Shown: one piece after another, positions 57,449-64,000 of the stretch
How positions within the stretch are numbered: the first letter of the stretch is position 1
Layout of the letters: each line of letters starts with the position of its first letter
Assembly: GCA_910589415.1 (NCBI GenBank)
Contig: OU342635.1
Coordinates: 40,822,929 to 40,886,928, forward strand
Source: Malachius bipustulatus
Taxonomy: Eukaryota > Arthropoda > Insecta > Coleoptera > Melyridae
Direction: 5' to 3'
DNA length: 64,000 nucleotides
Position numbers and translations under genes: made by a program
Notes under the pieces: generated by a model
The model's database searches: none
Told to the model about the DNA's origin: nothing
Seen by the model: only the letters and a program-made list of their open reading frames with translations

Positions 57449-59245
57449 ATGGATTTCATTGAGGAAAATACTACAGTCGGTTTTGAGGTCGTTGATCTCA
57501 AGGTAGATGAGATTAAGTATGAAATTTTATTAAGAGGAGAAGTTCCACATTGGAACGGAAATTATAGGCGTACACAATTAAGTCAACTTTTGAGAATAAA
57601 TGGAGGAGTCACTGTGACTATCTCTCCTTTTGATTTTAATGAGGATTTGAGTCAAGTTTTGGATTCTATTTTGGATTTGACTGAAATATTGCACGATGAG
57701 GTAATTATTTCCCCTCAGTCTAATGTAGCTAGGAGATTTTCTTCGAGGTTAGCTCATTTGTTAGGAAGAATAGACAGGATGAAGGTCACTTCCGATGTTC
57801 AGACTGCTAGTCGAGATCAGGTTAGAGCAGATGCTCTACGATTGCGAGGCGATTTTAAGAAAAAAATTGTCGGTGAGGTAGTCAGTTCAAGAACAGAAAT
57901 CCCACAAAGATCGCAGGCCTCTCTTTTAGATCAAGCATTTGATAGGTTATCTTGTCATAATGCTTCAACTACTCATGAAGATAATCTTCATACGGTTTCG
58001 AGAGTCCCTTCGAATCTTCCAGAAGATCTATCGTTAAGAAGGTTAGGCTTAAGAAGCCATAACACCAATCCGTTTTTAGATTGTGATCAGGTACCCTTTG
58101 ACTATGATAATCAGGCACATTCGAGCAGTTTTGTACCCCCAGTGAGAAATCCATCACCCACTTTCTCACAGTTTAGTCTCAATTCTCAAGTCCCATCCAT
58201 CCAGTTAGTGGCGCCTATAGATAAGGTCATCCCGGTGTATAAATGGGGATTATGTTTTACTGGTAAAGAAAAGGGAATTGAAGTTATAAAATTTTTAGAA
58301 AGAGTTCGTGAACTTAGTCAAGCTAGGGGAGTCCCCCTTGATACAGTTTTTAATAGTGCAGTCGATTTATTTAAGGAACCAGCTCTCTCATGGTTCCGAA
58401 GTATTAAATATCAGTTGAGGTCTTGGCGAGACTTGGAGGCAAGAATTGGTAATACTTTCATCCCTCCAAATTACGATGAAGAACTCCTAGAGGAGATTCG
58501 CTCCTTTAGGCAAAGGAATAGTGAAAATGTCGTTACGTTTATTGCGAATTTAAGGATGAAGTTTTCACATCTTCTTAATCCAATTTCTATTCCGGAACAG
58601 TTGAAGATAGTTAGGAGAAACCTCCTACCCGATTTGAATTCGAAGTTATGTTTGATTGATCTGGTTTCCTATGAGCAGTTAGAATGTCTATGCAGGCAGA
58701 TCGCGAAGAATTCGGTGATAATGAGTGGAGTAGAGGGTAAGGTCCGTGTAGGTAGACCCCAAGCAGCACCTGTGGGAACGACAGCTAGGGAAGCGAAGGA
58801 AATCCCAAAGGTTAAAGTAGAGACCCCTCGTCCACCTTTTCCTCCCCGAAGATTTGCGAATGCCCCAAATCAGTCGATGAATAAGTCAGACCGACCCCCA
58901 GTCAGCTCTTTTTCCTGTTGGAATTGTGACCAGGCGGGTCATTCATTTAATTTTTGTCCACATCCACTTGAGAAATTTTGTTTTTCGTGCGGTTTGAAAG
59001 GAGCAATAGCGCCTTCCTGTCCCCGATGTCATCATTCAGGGAAAGATAACCAGGAAGCAGTTGAGTCCAAAGACGTTAAGAAGGTGGTGGATTGTCCAGA
59101 AACTCGGGAGTCGAATTTAGGTAAAGAAAGTTCTAAGGCAGATTCAAAAAACGAGTCGGCGAGAGAAGATTTTGGCGCGACTTCCCTCGAGTTTCGAAGA
59201 CGCCAACCAGGTCCAGAATCAGGTGCGATTCCGGAGAGACGTTAG
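57449..59245 (+). CDS. gag: Gag of the Ty3/gypsy element
   Basis: Structural nucleocapsid protein, 598 residues from the ATG at 57449 (the frame is open slightly upstream but without ATG). The N-terminus (DLKVDEIKYEILLRG) resembles the SAP-like helix pair at the start of many insect gags. The capsid-type retrotransposon gag domain lies at about 264-380 (YKWGLCFTG, then EPALSWFRSI, then SFRQRNSENVVTFIANLRMK). A basic/Pro-rich linker precedes a CCHC knuckle, C490-X2-C493-X4-H498-X4-C503. A second knuckle, C511-X2-C514...C524-X2-C527, has Ala where His is expected. The C-terminus is charged. It ends at TAG 59245. Confidence 0.93.
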   Translation: MDFIEENTTVGFEVVDLKVDEIKYEILLRGEVPHWNGNYRRTQLSQLLRINGGVTVTISPFDFNEDLSQVLDSILDLTEILHDEVIISPQSNVARRFSSRLAHLLGRIDRMKVTSDVQTASRDQVRADALRLRGDFKKKIVGEVVSSRTEIPQRSQASLLDQAFDRLSCHNASTTHEDNLHTVSRVPSNLPEDLSLRRLGLRSHNTNPFLDCDQVPFDYDNQAHSSSFVPPVRNPSPTFSQFSLNSQVPSIQLVAPIDKVIPVYKWGLCFTGKEKGIEVIKFLERVRELSQARGVPLDTVFNSAVDLFKEPALSWFRSIKYQLRSWRDLEARIGNTFIPPNYDEELLEEIRSFRQRNSENVVTFIANLRMKFSHLLNPISIPEQLKIVRRNLLPDLNSKLCLIDLVSYEQLECLCRQIAKNSVIMSGVEGKVRVGRPQAAPVGTTAREAKEIPKVKVETPRPPFPPRRFANAPNQSMNKSDRPPVSSFSCWNCDQAGHSFNFCPHPLEKFCFSCGLKGAIAPSCPRCHHSGKDNQEAVESKDVKKVVDCPETRESNLGKESSKADSKNESAREDFGATSLEFRRRQPGPESGAIPERR

Positions 59246-62200
59246 AATCGAGACAGGTGAACTCGAACCTTTCTAAGCAGATCAGTCCAGTTTTTGAGAG
59301 TAAAGATGCAGATAATAGGCCGTATATCTCTATTGAGTTAGAGGGTTTTGAGATTCTAGCTCTAGTTGACACTGGGGCAAATATTTCCATCTTAGGTGCA
59401 GGAACTGAGTCGATTTGGGAACTATTGGAGTCCAATCGAGTTGTTAAAGATAAATTACCACGAGTGACCGTAGCAAACGGACAGCCACAAACAGTTCTAG
59501 GTACTGCAGTTTTGCCTATTTGTTTTGAGGATAGGTTGATTGAGTTAGAATTTACAATTATCCCTACTATATCCCACGCTGTTATTTTAGGTTCTGATTT
59601 TTGCAAGCAGGTTGAGTTGGCTATCGATTTTAAAAATCAAGTTTTCGACATTAATGAGATTACAGGAGAGACTCCAAATTTAGGTACTTATCTTGAGGAG
59701 TTGTCAGAGGAACAACAGTTGATTTTAGATAAGGTAATAAAGCAGTACGAATTACTTGCTTCGAAAGCTCCCGGTCGTACGAGTGAAATTACACATTTCA
59801 TAGATACAGGTTCAGCTAGACCCGTGAAGCAGAGGCAGTACCCTCTGTCTCCTGCTATCACCAAATTTTTACATCAGGAAGTAGATTCAATGTTAAGAGA
59901 TGGAGTTATAGAGGAAAGTAATTCAGCTTGGTCAAGTCCTGTTTTGATGGTTCCAAAAAGTGACGGTACCTACCGTATGTGTTTTGATGGTCGTAAGATC
60001 AATGAGTTGACTGTTAAGGATTCCTACCCACTACCGTTAGTAGATAGTATTTTGAGTAAAGTAGCTGGGTCTACTTATCTATCTTCGATTGATTTAACAA
60101 AGGCGTTTTGGAATATTCCCTTGGAGGAAACCTCCAAGCCCAAAACGGCGTTTCAAGTTCATGGTCGAGGTCTTTTTCAGTTTAAGGTTATGCCTTTTGG
60201 GTTGTGTAATGCCGCACAGACACAACAACGGTTAATGGACCACCTATTTAGGGGTACTAAGTTTGAAGATCGAGTTTTTACTTATTTGGATGACATTATT
60301 TGTGTGTCCAATTCGTTCGAGGAACACATTGCTCTTCTTGCTGAAGTGTTGGAGATTCTCACTAAAGCCGGGTTGAAAATCAACCTGGATAAGTGTAAGT
60401 TCTGTAGAGATTCGTTATCGTTTTTGGGTTATGTGGTAGATAGGAAAGGTCTAAGGACCGATCCAGGAAAAGTTCAGGCTATTGTTGATATGCCATCACC
60501 TAAAACTACCACTGAAGTTAGGAGAGTAATTGGAATCCTCCAATGGTATCGAAAGTTCATCCCTAATTTTTCCACCGTGTCTGAGCCAATTACATCGCTT
60601 ATTAAGGGTCGTAAGAAACACACTCCAGTTATTTGGACGGAAGAAGCCGAAGAGGCTTTCCAAAGTCTTAAGGAATTGTTGGTTTCAGCTCCCATTTTAG
60701 TCAAACCGGATCCCAATCTACCTTTCTTCATTCAGACGGATGCAAGTGACGTAGGGGTGGGGGCAATTTTATATCAAGTTAAGGATGATTTTGAGCACCC
60801 TATAGCTTATGCTTCTAGAAAGCTTCTCAAGACTGAGAAGAAAAATTACACGGTTACAGAAAAGGAATGTCTTGGAGTTATTTTCGGTATCGAAAAATTT
60901 AGGTGTTATGTCGAGGGTACAGAATTTACGGTTGTTACTGACCATGCCAGCCTACAATGGCTGTATAAAATTAAAGATCCAGTCGGCAGAATTGCTAGGT
61001 GGACAGTCAGGTTGAGTGGATTTAAGTTCAAGGTTGTTCATCGTCCCGGTAAGAATTTGGTAATGGCTGATTTTCTGTCCAGACATATTTCTTTGATTAA
61101 TGTTAAATCCTTTACGCCAGATACCTGGTATGTTGAGATGATTAATAAAGTCCGCTGTAACCCAGCGAAGTTTCCAGATTTTGACGTTAAGGATAATATT
61201 TTGTATAAACATATTAGGCCAAAACACGACATCCAGTCTAATTTTTCAGACTGGAAAATAGTAGTTCCAACCGAGAATAGGAAAGAGGTTTTTGTTGAGT
61301 GTCATGACCATCCAACTTCAGCTCATTTAGGTATTTCAAAGACGTTGGCGAGAATTTTGGAAAATTATTATTGGCCAGGAGTAAAGGAGTCAGTGAGACG
61401 TTATGTTAGATCATGCGAGACTTGTGGTGCCCACAAATCCACAAATCAATCTCCAGCTGGTTTAGGAGGAAATCAACGTAAAGTCGATTTTCCGTTTCAA
61501 TCTATTTCGTTAGATTTTATGGGACCTTTCCCAAGATCTAAATCAGGAAATACCCAATTGTTGGTTATTACTGATTCTTTCACTCGATTTGTTATAGTAA
61601 AACCCCTTCCTAAGGCCACTTCGGCCAAGGTCGTGAAAATTTTGGAGAGAGAAATCTTTTTGGTTTACGGAACTCCAGAGGTCGTGTGTTGTGATAATGG
61701 TAGTCAGTTCAGGTCTAGAGAATTCAAAGAATTAATGAAGAAGTACCAGATTCCTAAGATCTGGTATAATCCAAGTTACCACCCCCAGGTTAATCCAACC
61801 GAAAGGGTGAATAAAGTTTTGGGTAGTGCTATAGCGTCATATATTAAAGATGATGATCACCGAACATGGGACGAACATATTTTCGAAATTGCTCAGGCAA
61901 TTAATACCTCGGTACATGAGTCAACAGGGTACTCACCCTCTTTTTTGGTTTTTGGACGGTATACACCAGTGAATGGTAGTTTTTATAAGGATGTTGATTA
62001 TAGTTCTTTTGACCCAGTCGATTTTTCCAATCGACTTAAATGGCAGTCCGAAGTGAGCAAAGTTCCTAAACTTTATCCCCAAATCCAGGAGAAAATTAGA
62101 AAGTCTTTTGAGAAAAATGTTAAGAGGTATAACCTTCGTAGGCGAGAGGTTAATTATCAAGAAGGTGATAAAGTGTGGAAGAAAAACTTCGTTCTTTCCA

Positions 62201-62376
62201 AAGCGGTTGATAAGTTTTCTAAGAAATTAGCTCCGAAGTATGTCCCGGCTATGATAAAGAAAATTAAAGGTACTGGTAAGGTTGTTGTTCTTTCAGATCT
62301 GTCAGGAAAAATCCTGGGAGATTTTCACGTAAGTGATATTAAACCATTTGTTGAGATCCAGAATAGCCAGTGTTAG
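59137..62376 (+). CDS. pol: Pol of the Ty3/gypsy element (PR-RT-RH-IN)
   Basis: It has no ATG of its own near the start and is expressed by -1 frameshift from gag. Numbering is from codon 59257. Aspartic protease: DTGA at D38. Reverse transcriptase about 200-390: D279 (SSIDL), FGLCNAAQTQQ and YLDD (343-346). RNase H: D495, E537, D562 and D605. Integrase: zinc-binding H683/H690/C720/C723, catalytic D753, D813 and E849 with D,D35E spacing. The C-terminal module (KFSKKLAPKYVPAMIKKIKG, then FHVSDIKPF) replaces the usual GPY/F motif. It ends at TAG 62374-62376. No disabling mutation is visible and no env follows. Confidence 0.95.
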   Translation, partial: GRFKKRVGERRFWRDFPRVSKTPTRSRIRCDSGETLESRQVNSNLSKQISPVFESKDADNRPYISIELEGFEILALVDTGANISILGAGTESIWELLESNRVVKDKLPRVTVANGQPQTVLGTAVLPICFEDRLIELEFTIIPTISHAVILGSDFCKQVELAIDFKNQVFDINEITGETPNLGTYLEELSEEQQLILDKVIKQYELLASKAPGRTSEITHFIDTGSARPVKQRQYPLSPAITKFLHQEVDSMLRDGVIEESNSAWSSPVLMVPKSDGTYRMCFDGRKINELTVKDSYPLPLVDSILSKVAGSTYLSSIDLTKAFWNIPLEETSKPKTAFQVHGRGLFQFKVMPFGLCNAAQTQQRLMDHLFRGTKFEDRVFTYLDDIICVSNSFEEHIALLAEVLEILTKAGLKINLDKCKFCRDSLSFLGYVVDRKGLRTDPGKVQAIVDMPSPKTTTEVRRVIGILQWYRKFIPNFSTVSEPITSLIKGRKKHTPVIWTEEAEEAFQSLKELLVSAPILVKPDPNLPFFIQTDASDVGVGAILYQVKDDFEHPIAYASRKLLKTEKKNYTVTEKECLGVIFGIEKFRCYVEGTEFTVVTDHASLQWLYKIKDPVGRIARWTVRLSGFKFKVVHRPGKNLVMADFLSRHISLINVKSFTPDTWYVEMINKVRCNPAKFPDFDVKDNILYKHIRPKHDIQSNFSDWKIVVPTENRKEVFVECHDHPTSAHLGISKTLARILENYYWPGVKESVRRYVRSCETCGAHKSTNQSPAGLGGNQRKVDFPFQSISLDFMGPFPRSKSGNTQLLVITDSFTRFVIVKPLPKATSAKVVKILEREIFLVYGTPEVVCCDNGSQFRSREFKELMKKYQIPKIWYNPSYHPQVNPTERVNKVLGSAIASYIKDDDHRTWDEHIFEIAQAINTSVHESTGYSPSFLVFGRYTPVNGSFYKDVDYSSFDPVDFSNRLKWQSEVSKVPKLYPQIQEKIRKSFEKNVKRYNLRRREVNYQEGDKVWKKNFVLSKAVDKFSKKLAPKYVPAMIKKIKGTGKVVVLSDLSGKILGDFHVSDIKPFVEIQNSQC
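59146..59152 (+). promoter_or_regulatory. -1 frameshift slippery site A AAA AAC
   Basis: The heptamer sits in the correct phase of gag (...TCA AAA AAC GAG). It lies inside the 109-base gag-pol overlap: the pol frame is open from 59137, after a TAA at 59134-59136, and gag stops at 59245. X XXY YYZ with this sequence is among the most efficient known slip sites. A downstream stimulatory structure was not assessed. Confidence 0.8.
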
Positions 62377-63330
62377 TGTAGAGCGCGCTTTAGGGGTGAC
62401 CTAGTTGTGTTGTATTCAAGTTGGCGCCCCTAGTGTAAAGCTCCGTTCACACGCAAAGGCGAAATACATCCTATTTGTTTGTAGTTTGAGAATTTAGAAA
62501 GAATTCGTTTAGTGTGTCAATAGTAAGCTTTTCAGTAAATTTAGTTACGGTTTTGGAGAAAAAGTAAAGGTTGTTTAGAGTCAGGAGTCTTTGTAGAGGT
62601 TGAGTCGAGTTTAGAGAAAATCCTTTTATAGGTACTTAGGTTAAAATAATTTGAGACTGGTAACGTTAGCGTACAAATTAAATAAATTTAGCTAACCTAC
62701 CAGTAAATGTTGTTGAGGTAGAGGTTGAGTTACACTTTAGTCATGGCCAGACTAATTTGTAAAATATTTTTAAACGGTCGCGTTAGAGCCCCATGCAAAT
62801 AAGTGAGCTACGTGACTAGGCGTTGGGTTGAGTTGATTTAGGTGAGTTCTTAATTGAAAATTTCGAGTTCTGTTAGAGTTGATAATTGGCATAATCTAAA
62901 TATAAATCTGAGCTGTTATCATCCTAACAGTAACTTTCAGGAACGATCCGTTGAGTAGAGTTGAGAATTGAGGTAGTTATAATATTTTTAGGTTGAGATT
63001 TTGAAGAAAAAGCTCCTGACGATGAAAATCTTTTCCATTCCTTTGATTAAGGTTAAGTCGAGTCAATATTTTTAGCTAGAGTTTGAGATTCAATAAGTAC
63101 AGTTAGTTTAGATTTAAGAATTCTTTCAGTTGACACATTATCTCGAATATCTTTGATGGTGTTTAATTTTGGCGGAACAACATTAACCGGGTGGTTAATG
63201 AGTTATGATTGGAAATTAACTATACAGATTTTGACAAGAAATTTTGAGTTTTAAAAGTCTCTTCATTTGTAAGAACTTTTCAAGTTTGCTCTTTTGAGAA
63301 CATTTGAGTAGTGTGACAGTTAAAAGTAAA
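62377..63330 (+). other. Non-coding 3' region of the gypsy element
   Basis: T/G-rich sequence of the same style as the 5' leader, without open frames. aggggtgacc and ggcgcccct near 62390-62439 form a weak inverted pair. A convincing polypurine tract is not seen; gaagaaaaagc (63003) and taaagagaaag (63675) are weak candidates. Confidence 0.5.
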
Positions 63331-63340
63331 AATCTTTCTC

Positions 63341-63605
63341 TTTGAAAATTTTTATTTCCTTAATAATTGAGATAGAGTTCGTTGGTAGGTAAAACCACAT
63401 ATAGGTCCAACGTTTGAGATTTGATTTTCTTTTTGAAAATTTTATTCTATAATAATTGAGATAGAGTTCGTTGGTAAGTAAAACCACATATAGGTCCAAC
63501 AGTTGAGATTTGATTTTCTTTTTGAAAATTTTATTCTTTGAGATAGGGTTCATTGGTAAGTAAAACCACTTCATAGGTCCAATGATTGAGATTTGGTTTC
63601 TCGTT
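63341..63605 (+). repeat. Three tandem copies of an 82-89-bp repeat
   Basis: Units share gatagagttcgttggta, gtaaaaccacatataggtcc and gagatttgattttctttttg. Marker gata-g-gtt occurs at 63371, 63460 and 63542. The third unit is more diverged. It lies in the 3' non-coding part of the gypsy element. Confidence 0.88.
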
Positions 63606-64000
63606 TGAAAAATTTTCTTTAGACAATGACAACATCTTTGGGGTTATTTTTGGTACTTTCCACCCTGGTGCTACCTAAAGAGAAAGTATCCAGCCATTTT
63701 GAAAATAGGTCCAGTGGCTGATTTCTTGTATATCTTTCTATACGCTTCTTTCCTTTCCTTTTTCGCCGTTTACGGCACACATATAAGTTCGTCTTTAATC
63801 TTTTTCTATCTCTTTCAATCTAAATTTATAATAATTCATATCTTCATAGCGGGTGAACGAACCACTTTGCAACATATACCATTTCGACATTTAATCTCTT
63901 TAGCCCTTTTTAAAGTAGTATATGCATAATACGTTTAAGAAGCAACATTACACATATAAGGCATGTTCCTATATGCCATCCCTTTTTGGGCCATAATTTA
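63606..64000. other. Window end, possibly near the 3' LTR
   Basis: Pyrimidine-rich sequence differing in style from the preceding region. No match to sequence upstream of the primer site was found, so LTR identity is not shown. Confidence 0.35.

Larger units (their letters stand above)
54786..64000 (+). mobile_element. Largely intact Ty3/gypsy retrotransposon (boundaries unresolved)
   Basis: Order: TATA box (54786), long T/G-rich leader, tRNA-His primer site (56892), gag (57449-59245), pol in the -1 frame (to 62376), then at least 1.6 kb of non-coding DNA with an 82-89-bp tandem repeat. No env frame is present. I could not find a direct repeat between the sequence before 56892 and the sequence after 62376, so the 3' LTR is probably beyond the window and the 5' LTR edge is unknown. 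Intact frames imply a recent copy. Confidence 0.85.

Overview
The window looks like AT-rich, transposon-dense nuclear DNA of an arthropod, most likely an insect. Supporting this are Ty3/gypsy and non-LTR retrotransposons, many mariner-type elements flanked by TA, scattered gtaggtacctac motifs, eukaryotic splice signals and no bacterial-style operons. I do not assign a genus. Only one host gene fragment is convincing: the last coding exon of a MYST histone acetyltransferase (KAT7/HBO1, Drosophila chameau) on the minus strand at 36458-36822.

Layout. 1-17450: intergenic DNA with foldback repeats, short MITEs, a dispersed repeat with copies near 4.4, 8.1 and 24.8 kb (one interrupted by a TA-flanked palindromic element at 8168-9037), tandem repeats at 12.8-13.2 kb and 14.5-16.1 kb, and an isolated tRNA-Lys-type primer binding site at 11.9 kb. 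17451-19959: a very large inverted-repeat (foldback) element. Its right arm has been split by a 453-bp insertion with a 14-bp target duplication, and that insertion carries a complete type I hammerhead ribozyme (19403-19459). This is the most distinctive RNA feature of the window. 20.2-21.7 kb: decayed LINE on the minus strand. 22.3-26.8 kb: MITEs, including one whose interior is almost entirely a GGAAATAAT-like simple repeat. 27.1-27.8 kb: an unrecognised 234-codon ORF.

28904-34528 is one LTR retrotransposon. Its two 312-bp LTRs look identical and are flanked by TATA. It has a tRNA-Leu-type primer site and a badly decayed, internally deleted gypsy pol, with a 91-bp satellite array between the end of pol and the 3' LTR. 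Identical LTRs around a dead interior suggest mobilisation in trans. 34.5-42.9 kb holds the KAT7 exon, CpG-rich islands and a small MITE. 42952-44650 is a 5'-truncated RNase H-bearing LINE on the minus strand, cut off exactly at a foldback repeat (44652-45030). 46057-47676 is a mariner-like foldback carrying a nested PIF/Harbinger-like element with TAA target duplications. 48.1-54.7 kb is mostly non-coding, with two further GC-rich islands and another foldback.

From about 54.8 kb to the window end lies a largely intact Ty3/gypsy element: a promoter-like start, a long leader, a tRNA-His primer binding site, gag (57449-59245) and pol (to 62376) in the -1 frame. A textbook slippery heptamer (A AAA AAC) lies in the overlap. 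All catalytic residues of protease, reverse transcriptase, RNase H and integrase are visible. Its LTR boundaries could not be resolved by eye and the 3' LTR may lie beyond the window.
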